A DNA stretch of 64,000 nt from positions 62,001 to 126,000 of the forward strand of contig DYIU01000003.1 of the NCBI GenBank assembly GCA_020723485.1, written 5' to 3'. Source of the stretch: Acidimicrobium ferrooxidans (GTDB taxonomy: Bacteria; Actinomycetota; Geothermincolia; Fen-727; Anoxymicrobiaceae). Position numbers and translations under genes: made by a program. The notes under the pieces were generated by a model. It did not search any database. It was not told the DNA's origin and saw only the letters and a program-made list of their open reading frames with translations. This document shows, piece after piece, positions 25,168-33,800 of this stretch. Numbering within the stretch: the stretch's first letter is position 1; each line of letters opens with the position of its first letter.

Positions 25168-26880
25168 CTAGCGGGTGGGTATCTCGAAAACGCCTATGTC
25201 CACCTCGTGCGGCTGCGGGAGCGCGTAATCCTCGTTGAACAGGGCGACGAGCTTCAGCCGGTCCACCTCGGCCTGGGTCAGGCCCATGTCCGCGAACCTC
25301 ACGGCGAAGATCGGGGGAAGCTCCGGCCCGACCACAAGGTCGACGGGTCTGGGCTGGGAGTCCTTGCCGACGACGAGATACCTGACGCCGGCCGCGGAGA
25401 GCTTGTCGAGCAGCCCGGGGGCCTTGTAGTCTGCGTCCTCTATCGGGTCGCCGGACGGGACGGGCTGCACATAGTAGAGCGGGCCGTCGTAGGCGTAGCT
25501 CAGGTCGGGCCCGAAGTCGGAGGCGACCTTCTGGCCATCCTTGACGTTGTCTTCCAGCCACTCAGCTATCTTGAAGAGCGCCTTTCCGCCGTAGTCGTCT
25601 GAGAGCTCGCTGGAGTGCAGCCTGATGACCGCCCTCCCCCGGTCGATCTCGTGGCCGATGGTGTAGGCGAAACCGCCGGCCAGGGCGACGATGACGACAG
25701 CGAACAGCACGACCGCGGTCCCCCGGAGCAGGGCCGCCCCGGCCGAGCCGATCTTCCCGGAGATCTGCTCTCTCTTGTCCCATGTGAGCTTCATCGCCCT
25801 GTAGGAGAGCTCTCCCGTCTGCTGGAAGAAGTAGCCCGCCAGGAGGGCTATGGCGGGTATCGCCGGGACCATGTACCTCTCATACGTCCAGTACCAGAAG
25901 ATGTGGAAGCCGACGAACATGGCGATCCAGCCGAATAGTATGAGGAAGGCCTTCCACTTCCGGATGAGCGCGAGCGCCGCGCCGAGGTAGGCGAGGCCCA
26001 TCACGAGCTTGTCGAGGGTGGCCGACCAACCGTACGTCTTGACGCGGGTCCGGAGCACCCCTATGGTGAGCGGGCTCTTGTGCTTCGTATAGACGTCGGA
26101 GTACTTCGTCAGGTGGCCCGTGGTTATGAGGTTCCGCAGCAGGAATATCCCGAACGGGAGCCCGACCAGTGCGAGCTCCACCGGGACCTCCCAGAGCGAT
26201 ATCTCCGCGTCCTTCCAGTAGAGCAGCAGGATGAGCGCGAGCAGAGGGAAGAGCAGCAGCCCCTGGACCCGTGTCAGGAGCGCGAACCCCCCGACCGCCG
26301 CCCCGCCCAGCCTGCGGGCGCGCGATCCCCGCGCGCAGCCCGACAGCCAGAGGTAGACAGCCGCCGTAAACCCAAGCGTGAAGAGGCCCTCCGCCATCGG
26401 CAGGCAGGCCCACTTGAGGAACGCGGGCTGGAACGTGAGGACCGCGGCCCCGAGGACGCCGGCCACCCGGCCGAACAGCTCCTTCCCGATGAGGAAGGTG
26501 AACAGGATTGCGAATACCGCGCCGAGGATGGAGATATGGCCCGCCGCAACCGCCATGTCCTTTATGACAAGCGAGGCGAGCATTATCAGGAAGGAGTACC
26601 CCGGCGGGTAGAGAGTGTACGCGGACCCCCGCACGGTGTACCCCAGGCCGCTCTTCATGGAACGCGCCAGGACCATGTAGTAGTAGCTGTCGGTGGTGTA
26701 CTCGTTGTGCAGGTAGAAGTAATGGCGCAGCAGCAGGAACGCTGTGACCATGAGGCCCGCCACCAGAACCAGCGGGACCACCGTCCGGGCGACCTCGTAC
26801 GCCTTCTGGACCCTGGGGTCCCGCGCACGGAAGCCCCCGTCCTCCCCGTTGCCCCGCTCGGGGCCGCCCGGGGCGCTCAA
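25168..26880 (-). CDS. GT39/ArnT-like membrane glycosyltransferase
   Basis: 570 residues, about 12 hydrophobic segments. The first outer loop reads YTTDSYYYMVLARSMKSGLG followed by LYPPGYSFLIML, matching the GT-C (PMT/ArnT) pattern in which the acidic residue of the first loop is catalytic. A soluble C-terminal region (about 430-570) follows, with VRYLVVGKDSQPRPVDLVVG. An N-terminal polar tail (residues 1-35) precedes the first helix. It is divergent from the radical SAM gene and leads, across the repeat element, into the DUF2079 and YfhO genes. Likely uses a polyprenyl-phosphate sugar at the outer face. Confidence 0.8.
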   Translation of the reverse strand: MSAPGGPERGNGEDGGFRARDPRVQKAYEVARTVVPLVLVAGLMVTAFLLLRHYFYLHNEYTTDSYYYMVLARSMKSGLGYTVRGSAYTLYPPGYSFLIMLASLVIKDMAVAAGHISILGAVFAILFTFLIGKELFGRVAGVLGAAVLTFQPAFLKWACLPMAEGLFTLGFTAAVYLWLSGCARGSRARRLGGAAVGGFALLTRVQGLLLFPLLALILLLYWKDAEISLWEVPVELALVGLPFGIFLLRNLITTGHLTKYSDVYTKHKSPLTIGVLRTRVKTYGWSATLDKLVMGLAYLGAALALIRKWKAFLILFGWIAMFVGFHIFWYWTYERYMVPAIPAIALLAGYFFQQTGELSYRAMKLTWDKREQISGKIGSAGAALLRGTAVVLFAVVIVALAGGFAYTIGHEIDRGRAVIRLHSSELSDDYGGKALFKIAEWLEDNVKDGQKVASDFGPDLSYAYDGPLYYVQPVPSGDPIEDADYKAPGLLDKLSAAGVRYLVVGKDSQPRPVDLVVGPELPPIFAVRFADMGLTQAEVDRLKLVALFNEDYALPQPHEVDIGVFEIPTR

Positions 26881-27083
26881 GTGCCGTGGCCCTCTATGCG
26901 GCTGCGGAGCGGTGCCTGCGACATCTGTTATCCATGCTCCCTGTCAGACTTCGAGACCCGGATTTGAAGGGTCCGGCCCGGTCGGACCGGCGCGTCCCCG
27001 GGGTACGGTATCAGTGCAAAGAATATTACAACGGCCGGCGGGCGGTCACCTGCCGGGAGCTGGTCCACCGGTTTTCACTCTCA

Positions 27084-27092
27084 TGGTATAGT
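27084..27092 (+). promoter_or_regulatory. Extended -10 promoter for the radical SAM gene
   Basis: TGGTATAGT gives an extended -10 (TGn before TATAGT) about 44 bases before the ATG at 27136. A -35 is not obvious, as usual for this class. It supports the start at 27136 instead of the GTG at 27091, which overlaps the -10 box. Confidence 0.45.
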
Positions 27093-27135
27093 GTCGGAGT
27101 CCGGGCCCTGGCCAGGAAGCGGGTGGTCATCGAGG

Positions 27136-28524
27136 ATGAGAAGAATACTGCTGGTGGTGCCGATAAACAGGAGCTACGTCGTGATGCCTCCCCTGGGCCT
27201 GGGGTACCTGGCAACCGTCGCCAGGGAAGCGGGCTGCGACCCTGACATCCTGGACTGCCTGAAGCGCGGGTTAGATTTCGAGCAGTTCGAAAAGTACGTC
27301 GCCGTGAACCCGGCGGACATCTACGGCCTCAGCATGATGACCTACGACTTCACCCCGGCGAAGGAGCACATCAGGATAATCAGGAAGCATTCCCCCGACA
27401 GCGTGATACTGCTGGGCGGCGCCCATCCGAGCGGCGATTACGAGAACATCCTCGCCGACTTCCCGGAGGCCGACTTCGCGTTCCGCGGCGAAGCCGAGCT
27501 CGGCTTCAGAATGCTCCTGGACGAGCTTGGCAAGGACGAGCGGACGCGGGATTACGGCAGGATTCCGAACCTCGTCTACAGGAACGGGGGCGAGGTAAGG
27601 ACCGGGCGGTGGGGAGTGGTGGACAACCCGGATGACATAAGCTTCCCTGCGTGGGACCTGATGGACCCCAGGACCTACCCCGAGGCCCCCCACGGCGGCT
27701 TTGCCAGGGGGTTCCCGGTGGCGCCCACCATCATCACGCGGGGCTGCCCTTTCAAGTGCACGTTCTGCTCGGGCAAGACGGTGACCGGTAACGTGGTGCG
27801 CAAGAGATCCATAAAGAACGTGATGGAAGAGGTCAGGTTCCTGGTTCGCGAGTACGGGGTAAGGGAGATCCACATCGAGGACGAGAACTTCACCATGCAC
27901 AAAGGCCTGGTAATGGAGTTCTGCGAGAGCCTCATAAGCGAGAAGCTGGACCTGTCCTGGGCTTGTCCGTCGGGCGTCCGGCTCGACACCCTCGATGCGG
28001 AGATGCTCTCCGCCATGAAGGAGTCCGGGTGCTACTCGCTTGCGGTGGGAATCGAGTTCGGGACCGACCGGATACACGAGCTGACCAAGAAGCGGCTGAC
28101 CCTCGAGACGATAGTGAAGCAGCTCGACCTCCTGGGCCGGTATGACATAAAGACGACCGGCTTTTTCCTCATGGGGATCCCGGGCGAGACGAAAGAGGAC
28201 ATGCTCGAGACCATCAGGTTCGCCAGGAAGGTCAGGATAGACCGCGCGCAGTTCAACAACTTCATGCCGCTGCCCGGGTCGGAGATCTACGACGAGCTCA
28301 GGAGCAGGGGCGAGCTCGATTCCATCGACCCCGACCACTTCTTCGTCCACGACGTGGGCTACGTCCCGGAGGGCATGACCAGGCGGGAGATAAAGAACCT
28401 GCAGCGGAGGGCGTACCTGCGCTTCTACCTGCGCCCGAGGATAATCTTCGGCCTGCTGAGGGACATAAAGACGCCGCGCCACTTCTACCTGCTGATGAAG
28501 CGCTTCGTCGACGGCCTGAGTTGA
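27136..28524 (+). CDS. B12-binding-type radical SAM enzyme
   Basis: 462 residues. An N-terminal cobalamin-binding-like Rossmann domain (about 1-145: VVMPPLGLGYLATVAREAG, VILLGGAHPSGDYENIL) lacks the classical DxHxxG His. The radical SAM core starts near 200 with TRGCPFKCTFCSGKTV, giving the CxxxCxxC cluster site; HIEDENFTMH, GVRLDTLDAE, AVGIEFGTDRIH and FFLMGIPGETKEDM are the usual following strands. The C-terminus is basic (RPRIIFGLLRDIKTPRHFYL). Family members methylate unreactive carbons or rearrange sugars and lipids; with glycan genes on both sides a sugar or polyprenyl modification is plausible. Transcribed alone on the plus strand. Confidence 0.88.
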   Translation: MRRILLVVPINRSYVVMPPLGLGYLATVAREAGCDPDILDCLKRGLDFEQFEKYVAVNPADIYGLSMMTYDFTPAKEHIRIIRKHSPDSVILLGGAHPSGDYENILADFPEADFAFRGEAELGFRMLLDELGKDERTRDYGRIPNLVYRNGGEVRTGRWGVVDNPDDISFPAWDLMDPRTYPEAPHGGFARGFPVAPTIITRGCPFKCTFCSGKTVTGNVVRKRSIKNVMEEVRFLVREYGVREIHIEDENFTMHKGLVMEFCESLISEKLDLSWACPSGVRLDTLDAEMLSAMKESGCYSLAVGIEFGTDRIHELTKKRLTLETIVKQLDLLGRYDIKTTGFFLMGIPGETKEDMLETIRFARKVRIDRAQFNNFMPLPGSEIYDELRSRGELDSIDPDHFFVHDVGYVPEGMTRREIKNLQRRAYLRFYLRPRIIFGLLRDIKTPRHFYLLMKRFVDGLS

Positions 28525-28574
28525 TAGTAAGGAGCGGGAGACTGGGCCCGTTCAATGTGTCCCAACCCACCAGG

Positions 28575-28744
28575 GCTCCCCGCAGGTTTGAATCACAGCA
28601 GTTAACAGTAGCTTTCAATAATATTATTATGAATCACCACGCACAGCTTTGGGATGAGTTTCCGGCTCGACCTGTTAATATTGAGACTGTTTGTAATATA
28701 TTGTTTACTACTGACCACTGTTGTGATTCAAACCTGCGGGGAGC
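28575..28744. mobile_element. 170-bp AT-rich element with 37-bp imperfect inverted ends (MITE-like)
   Basis: The left end (28575-28611) begins GCTCCCCGCAGGTTTGAATC, and the right end (28708-28744) is its inverse with about five mismatches. The 96-bp centre is much more AT-rich than the surroundings (for example AATAATATTATTATG) and has no coding potential. No target-site duplication is clear. It differs from the GGGGTCAG family. It lies between convergent ends of the radical SAM gene and a glycosyltransferase gene, and the long stem could also act as a bidirectional terminator. Confidence 0.7.
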
Positions 28745-28766
28745 ACGGGGGAGCGCACATTCTCAA

Positions 28767-30563
28767 CTACGCGAGCCGCTCCAGCATTCTTGAGGCGATG
28801 CGGTCCCAGGACAGCTCGCTCCGGACCCGCTCGGAGGCGGCCAGCGCCGCGCGGCGCGCTTCAGGAGCGCCCTCATACACCTCGCGCATGGCGCTCCTGA
28901 GCCTGCCGTAGTATGGGTCCGCCCAGGTCAGCCCCGGCTCGGGCGCCGGCGCCTTAACGCTCTCCACCCCTCTGACAGCCTCCCCGTCCACGAGTTCGCC
29001 GGCGCAGCCCCAGTCGGTCGCCACCACCGGCACCCCGCAGGCGAGCGCTTCGGCGACCTCCGGCGCCGGCCCGGCGCTCCTGCCGGCGTGCACAAGGCAG
29101 TCCGCGGAGCGGTACAGCACCCCGGACTGGTAGGCCGGCACGTCGTGGTCCATGACGAACACCACCGGCGCGCGGTCGAACGGCAGGCCCATCGCCTCCA
29201 CCGCCTCCTCCACCTCCGCCCCGGGGGCGGGCGATGTGACCTTCAGCACCAGGACCGCCTTCTCGTCGAGTGAGAACTCGTCGGTAAACGCCTTGATAAG
29301 GGCCTCCCAGGCGACCTCGGGGCCCCACTCGACGCAGGACAGGAACGCGAACCTGCCCTCCAGGGGATACCCCTTGATGCCCGGGTGGAAGTAATCCGGG
29401 TCGACGCCCAGGGGCATCACCGCGACCTCCTTCTTCACCCCGGAGGCCAGGGCCGCCTCGCGCTGGGACTCACCCGGCACCCATATCTCGTCCAGCCGGT
29501 TCATCTCCTTGACCCACTCGGGCTTGAACCGGTCGTAAGGTGTGAAGACAAAGCCGACGTTGCGGGCGCCGTCGGCCCGCTCGAGCATGTCGGCCGGGCC
29601 GAAGAGGACCTGCGGCCGGTCACGGTCGCGCCCGCGGTTCTTCATGTCATTGATGCGGAAGTCCGCCAGCTCCGCCCTCTCGGCGCCCTCGAGGAACCCG
29701 AGGTTCACGTCCACCGCGGCGCGGTCGAACGCCCACAGCAGCTTGGCGCTCGCCCTGGAGTAAACGTCCTCCCCGGAGATGTAGGAGTGCCAGGTCAGCC
29801 TGCGGGTATAGCGCCCGTCTATTGCGTCCTTCCACTTGGAGAGAAAGACCTCCCTGGAGCGGCGGAACGTCCCGGAGAAGTCCATGCGGTTGAGATCGGT
29901 GGACGCATTCTCCAGGTGTTTCACGGTAGCGCCCCCGCACCGCATGACCCGGTAGCCGGCCCGGCGCGCCTTCATGCAGTAGTCGGTGTCCTCGAAGTAG
30001 GAGAAGTACTCCTCGTCGAGAGGCCCCACCTCGTCTATCAGTTCGCGCTTGATGTAGGCGCAGGCGAAGATGACCCCCTCGACCTCGGCGTCGCCGGTGT
30101 ACTGGTTGATGTCCCTCTCGTCGCCCGGGTACTCCTGCCCCCAGTAGCTCGGAACGGGCATGTAGGTGCCGGCGTGCACCAGGTCGCCCTCGGCGTTCAC
30201 CAGCCGGCAGCCCACCACCCCGATGTCGGGCGCGGAGTAAGCCGTCTCCTGCATGCGCTCCAGCCAGTCGCCCTGGACCATCTCGGTGTCGTTGTTGAGG
30301 AGCACGACGTCCGTGTCGCAGGCCGTTATCCCCGCGTTGTTCCCCTTGACGAACCCGACGTTCTCGGCGTTCCCGATGACGGTTATGCCTTCGACCCCCC
30401 GCAGGTACTCCAGTGTGCCGTCGGTGCTCGCGTTGTCGACCGCGATCACGCGGAAGTCGGGGTGGGTGGTGCGCTCGAGCACCGAGGAAACGCAGGCGCG
30501 CGTCACGTCGAGGCCGTTCCACGAGAGCACTATCACGGTGACGGGCCGGGTTGCTTCTGCCAC
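28767..30563 (-). CDS. GT2-GT4 fusion glycosyltransferase with an altered GT4 site
   Basis: 598 residues from a GTG that overlaps the previous stop by one base (TAGTG). The N-terminal GT2 domain (about 1-250) is complete: VTVIVLSWNGLDVTRACV, VDNASTDGT, VLLNNDTEM (DxD-type) and YFSYFEDTDYCMKARRAGY. The C-terminal GT4 domain (about 258-598) has MPLGVDPDYFHPG and FLSCVEWGPEVAW, but in the EX7E segment, RSAGPAPEVAEALACG, the first Glu aligns with Ala; the second is kept. The GT4 half may be weak or inactive. It has the same architecture as the gene at 13258 and is likewise preceded by a stand-alone module gene. Confidence 0.87.
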   Translation of the reverse strand: MAEATRPVTVIVLSWNGLDVTRACVSSVLERTTHPDFRVIAVDNASTDGTLEYLRGVEGITVIGNAENVGFVKGNNAGITACDTDVVLLNNDTEMVQGDWLERMQETAYSAPDIGVVGCRLVNAEGDLVHAGTYMPVPSYWGQEYPGDERDINQYTGDAEVEGVIFACAYIKRELIDEVGPLDEEYFSYFEDTDYCMKARRAGYRVMRCGGATVKHLENASTDLNRMDFSGTFRRSREVFLSKWKDAIDGRYTRRLTWHSYISGEDVYSRASAKLLWAFDRAAVDVNLGFLEGAERAELADFRINDMKNRGRDRDRPQVLFGPADMLERADGARNVGFVFTPYDRFKPEWVKEMNRLDEIWVPGESQREAALASGVKKEVAVMPLGVDPDYFHPGIKGYPLEGRFAFLSCVEWGPEVAWEALIKAFTDEFSLDEKAVLVLKVTSPAPGAEVEEAVEAMGLPFDRAPVVFVMDHDVPAYQSGVLYRSADCLVHAGRSAGPAPEVAEALACGVPVVATDWGCAGELVDGEAVRGVESVKAPAPEPGLTWADPYYGRLRSAMREVYEGAPEARRAALAASERVRSELSWDRIASRMLERLA

Positions 30564-31033
30564 TACCGCTCCTCCCCCTTCTCCAGCCTGTCCAGCCTCT
30601 CCTCGAGCGCGCGGATGCGCTCGTCCGCCTCGGATTTCTCGAGCTCCGCTACGCGGCCGGAGACCTCATCCAGGTTGTTGGCGAGGTCGTGCAGCGTGCG
30701 GGTGACCAGCATGTTGAACTTTCGCACCTGGTGGACGATGGGGTTGATGTACCAGCGCAGGCCCGAGCGCGCCGCCCGCTTGAACGCCACCACCAGCCTG
30801 CCCACCAGCCGGCGCCGCGAGCCGAGCTCGAACTCCGGGTCTATCTCCCAGTTCCTCGAGACCATGTCCAGGTTGACGACCAGGGTCTTCGAGTAGGGAG
30901 GGTAAAGAAAGGCCAGGTTGGGCGAGGCCACCCTCTGCTCCTTCCAGAACTCCGCGAGGAGGGTGTCGGGCGCCGCTACCGCGCGGTTCACCTCCTCCAT
31001 CACCACGTCGACGTCAACGCCTTTTGCCTGCAT
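30563..31033 (-). CDS. Stand-alone W-Y-x-x-P helical module protein
   Basis: 156 residues with no catalytic domain. Residues about 68-110 contain RRLVGRLVVAFKRAARSGLR, WYINPIV and a following FNMLVTRTLHDLANNL helix; residues 115-156 form a charged coiled coil (RVAELEKSEADERIRALEER). It corresponds to the module at 15068 and to the N-termini at 11927 and 17296. Its stop shares one base with the GTG of the GT2-GT4 fusion gene, so they are co-translated. An adaptor or membrane tether for the transferase is inferred from context; function unproven. Confidence 0.72.
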   Translation of the reverse strand: MQAKGVDVDVVMEEVNRAVAAPDTLLAEFWKEQRVASPNLAFLYPPYSKTLVVNLDMVSRNWEIDPEFELGSRRRLVGRLVVAFKRAARSGLRWYINPIVHQVRKFNMLVTRTLHDLANNLDEVSGRVAELEKSEADERIRALEERLDRLEKGEER

Positions 31034-31046
31034 CGTCCCTCGCTTT

Positions 31047-31137
31047 CACACCGGGGTCAGGTCGTTTTGTTGCATACGCCGCCCCCCACCGGGTCAATCC
31101 ACTCGAAATGCAACCAAACGACCTGACCCCGGTGTGC
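31047..31137. repeat. Paired inverted-repeat element, 29-bp arms
   Basis: Left arm 31047-31075 (CACACCGGGGTCAGGTCGTT then TTGTTGCAT) and right arm 31109-31137 are inverse copies with one mismatch, 33 bases apart, the same spacing as the element at 25060. It fills the gap between the ketopantoate reductase-like gene and the module gene. Confidence 0.9.
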
Positions 31138-31140
31138 ATG

Positions 31141-32175
31141 TCAGCCTTCCGGGTAGTAGAAGGACACATCGGGCAGTTCGATCTTTTCCAGGTTGGAGAA
31201 CGAGTACTCCAGGCTGCCGGCCTGGATGCGCAGGATCATGTCCGTCACCTGGTCGTTGACCGGCGTCGGCACGCTGGCCTCAGATGACTTCTCTGAGAGG
31301 TAGCCGTTGAGCGCGCCGACCTCGCTCGGCAGCCCCCTCATGATGTCCTGGAGCATGCTGCCCACGATGCCCCTGTGGGGCGTGTATATCATCTTGAGCA
31401 CGTTGCGGGCGTTCTCGACGCTCTCCTTCGTGATGTCCAGCATCACTACCGGGTTGAGCCCCTGCAGCGGCTCCATCGTGATGCCCAGGCCCTGCGCAGT
31501 CCTGATGGTCTCGAGCATGACGCAGAGGGCCGCGTCAGACGCCCCGTCGTCGTCGATGATGTCACCGTAGTTGCAGCCGAGCACCGTCGAGAGGCCGGAC
31601 ATCGCCACGTTCACCAGGAGCTTGCTCCAGCGCACGCCGACGAGGTTCATCGTTATCTCGGCCTTCCCGGCGCTGTCGAGGACCTCCTTCAGGTTCCCCA
31701 GGCGCTCCGTCACCGAGCCGTCGAGCTCGCCGATGTCGTAGGTCATCTTGTCCGGCTCGGTCGTTAGCTCCGAGACGCCCGGCCCTTTCCAGGTGGCCCC
31801 CCAGCCGACCGCGCCGCCCAGTGTCCGCTCCCTGCCGATGAAGGAGGCGACCCTCTCCTCCGGCACCCCGTTCTGGAGCGTCACCAGCATGCTGTTCTCG
31901 TCCATGTGCTCGCGCGCCTGGGGGAGCGCGACCTCGTCGTACGTGGCCTTGGCCAGGTAGACGACCAGGTCGTAGACTCCGTCCATCCTGTCCGGTGTTA
32001 TCGCCCGGACCGGCGTTACCAGCTCCATGCACCCGACGACTTTCGCTCCGTCGGCGTTGAGTGCGTTCACGTGCTCCTCGTTGGCGTCGACGAGCACCAC
32101 GTCCAGCCCCGCCTTCGAGAGAAGGGCACCGGCTATGGTGCCCAGTGAGCCCGCTCCCATCACCGCTGTTCTCAT
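31141..32175 (-). CDS. 2-dehydropantoate 2-reductase (ketopantoate reductase) family protein
   Basis: 344 residues. An N-terminal NADPH-binding Rossmann fold with GAGSLGTIAGALLSKAG at residues 8-24, then TLQNGVPEE and GGAVGWGATW as in ApbA/PanE. The C-terminal helical domain carries KLLVNVAMSGLSTVLGCNYG (conserved Lys and Asn) and SMLQDIMRGLPSEVGALNGY, the usual substrate segment. The reaction in the family is NADPH-dependent reduction of ketopantoate in pantothenate synthesis. At 344 residues it is slightly longer than typical PanE (about 300), so a related keto-acid reductase is possible. It appears unrelated to the glycan genes around it. Confidence 0.87.
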   Translation of the reverse strand: MRTAVMGAGSLGTIAGALLSKAGLDVVLVDANEEHVNALNADGAKVVGCMELVTPVRAITPDRMDGVYDLVVYLAKATYDEVALPQAREHMDENSMLVTLQNGVPEERVASFIGRERTLGGAVGWGATWKGPGVSELTTEPDKMTYDIGELDGSVTERLGNLKEVLDSAGKAEITMNLVGVRWSKLLVNVAMSGLSTVLGCNYGDIIDDDGASDAALCVMLETIRTAQGLGITMEPLQGLNPVVMLDITKESVENARNVLKMIYTPHRGIVGSMLQDIMRGLPSEVGALNGYLSEKSSEASVPTPVNDQVTDMILRIQAGSLEYSFSNLEKIELPDVSFYYPEG

Positions 32176-32229
32176 GTCTTGTGTTCCTTTCGCTATTGGA
32201 ACTGTCTTTGAAGCGCAGCCCGCTCGCCG

Positions 32230-33474
32230 TCAGCCGCGAGGCCCGCTACGCGTGAGTTCCTCGTAGACTCCCTTTACCACGCGGTACTTGCTGTCCCAGG
32301 TGAACTCGGCGAGCACCCTCTCGCGGCCCGCCCGGCCCAGCGCGCTCGCGTATTCGCTGTCCCGGAGCAGGCTTCTTATGGACAGGGCGAGCTCCTTGGA
32401 GTCGGCGAACGGGACCAGCAGCCCGTCCACCCCGTCGCGCACGAGACCCGGGATGCCGCCCGCGCGGGCCCCGACTACCGGCTTGCCGTAGAACCACGCC
32501 TCCAGGAAGACTATCCCGAAGGAGTCGGAGCGCGACGGAAGGACCAGCAGGTCGCATGCGTCGAGCAGGTCCAGCTTCTCCCTGTCCGGGATGAAATCGA
32601 GCAACAGGCATTTCGAGCGTATCTTCTCCGGGAGCTTCTCGTGGAAGCGCCGGAAGTCCTCGATGTCGGTGCCCGCGAGCACCAGGGTCGAGGGGTCCCC
32701 GCCCTTCCAGAGGGACTCCATCGCTTCGACCAGGGTGAACGTGCCCTTGTCATACGTCCGCGGCCCGATGTAGCAGACAATCGGGCCTATCACCCCGTGC
32801 CGGCGGCGGAACCTCTCTCCCTTCCCCCCCACGAGTTCGCCGGGGTTTATGCCCATTCCCAGCAGGACCATCTTCTCCACGGGGTAGCCCGCGCCGGCCA
32901 GGAAGTCACGCTCTATGTCGGTCTGCACGAACACGCGGTCGCAGCTCTTCACCAGCTCCAGCTGGTGCGGCCTCGTGTAATGCCTCCGCACGTCGTCGCT
33001 GCCGCTTTCCCCGAGGTGGAAGAACGGCGACATCACCAGCGGGATGCCCTGCCGGGCCGCCACCCTGTACGCCGTGTAGAGAATCGAGTCGTAAGGAAGC
33101 GCGGTCGCGTGGACTATGTCGAAGGGCTCCGGGCTCCATATCCGGCGCAGCATCCCCGGGACCAGCGGTGACGGGAAAGAGAAGAGGCTCTTCGCCGTGA
33201 GTCCCGGCGCCTTCCCGAGCACCCGGAGCGCCTGGGCGTGCTTGGGCAGCCTCCTGACGTCGAACCGGTGTACCTCGACCCCGTTGTGGACTTCGCAGGG
33301 CCTGTCGATGCGCTCCTTCCCCGGCAGCCAGTAGTGCTGTATGTCAATCGCGTCCGTGGTATAGACGGTGACCTCGTCTCCGTCCGACACCAGCCGCTCT
33401 GAGAGCTCGATGAAGAACTTCTCGGAGCCCCCGCGGGCCGGCCAGTAGCGGTGGATGACGTGCAGGCACCTCAT
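32230..33474 (-). CDS. GT4-family glycosyltransferase
   Basis: 414 residues. N-terminus MRCLHVIHRYWPARGGSEKF is typical of GT4 mannosyl/glucosyl-transferases (GG loop for acceptor binding). The donor domain starts near 225 (GPIVCYIGPRTYDKGTFTLV) and has RSDSFGIVFLEAWFYGKPVVG, where the first Glu of EX7E is a conservative Asp. Its ATG overlaps the stop of an rmlD remnant (ATGA, 33471-33474), a leftover of a former rmlD-transferase operon. Cytoplasmic; donor unknown. Confidence 0.9.
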   Translation of the reverse strand: MRCLHVIHRYWPARGGSEKFFIELSERLVSDGDEVTVYTTDAIDIQHYWLPGKERIDRPCEVHNGVEVHRFDVRRLPKHAQALRVLGKAPGLTAKSLFSFPSPLVPGMLRRIWSPEPFDIVHATALPYDSILYTAYRVAARQGIPLVMSPFFHLGESGSDDVRRHYTRPHQLELVKSCDRVFVQTDIERDFLAGAGYPVEKMVLLGMGINPGELVGGKGERFRRRHGVIGPIVCYIGPRTYDKGTFTLVEAMESLWKGGDPSTLVLAGTDIEDFRRFHEKLPEKIRSKCLLLDFIPDREKLDLLDACDLLVLPSRSDSFGIVFLEAWFYGKPVVGARAGGIPGLVRDGVDGLLVPFADSKELALSIRSLLRDSEYASALGRAGRERVLAEFTWDSKYRVVKGVYEELTRSGPRG

Positions 33475-33641
33475 CGGGGCCCCCTGCGGGGGGTCGCGGG
33501 CTCCAATATCCTGTCGGCGACCGCGCGGCGGTCGGTGACGTCCAGGTCGAGGTGGTGAGCGATCATCTCGTGGGTCTTGCCGGAAGCGCGCAATATCTCG
33601 GTGCCAAGCTGGCCGCTGCTGCCCGTGAGGAGGATTTTCAT
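33471..33641 (-). pseudogene. rmlD: N-terminal remnant of dTDP-4-dehydrorhamnose reductase (rmlD)
   Basis: A 56-codon frame from ATG 33641 reads MKILLTGSSGQLGTEILRAS and then LDLDVTDRRAVADRILEP, the classical RmlD start with its NAD(P)-binding GxxGxxG loop. It ends after ATPRRGPR at a stop overlapping the next transferase start. Full RmlD is close to 290 residues, so more than 80 percent is missing, including the YxxxK site. rmlA, rmlB and rmlC are intact at 44-46 kb, so a working rmlD is expected elsewhere in the genome if dTDP-rhamnose is made. Confidence 0.75.
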
Positions 33642-33747
33642 AGCCTCGAATCTAACCTCGGGATGCTGTCGTAACCTCGAATCAGTCTACCATAATGAGT
33701 TTTTCGTCCCCCCCGCGCGGCGGCCTGCAAGAGGAGCCCCCTTCGGG

Positions 33748-33753
33748 TATAAT
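33748..33753 (+). promoter_or_regulatory. -10 box for the 33.8-39.6 kb operon
   Basis: TATAAT lies 47 bases before the TTG start at 33801 on the plus strand, in the divergent gap behind the rmlD remnant. No strong -35 is visible at 16-18 bases. Confidence 0.4.
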
Positions 33754-33800
33754 CCTTGTGCCGCCCGCGCGGCACCCCGGCCCCCGATCCGGAGGTACTC

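Noticed and set aside
27091-27135. GTG start giving 15 extra residues on the radical SAM protein
   Set aside because: No ribosome site; the codon overlaps the extended -10 box, and the family N-terminus (RRILLVVP) begins at 27136.
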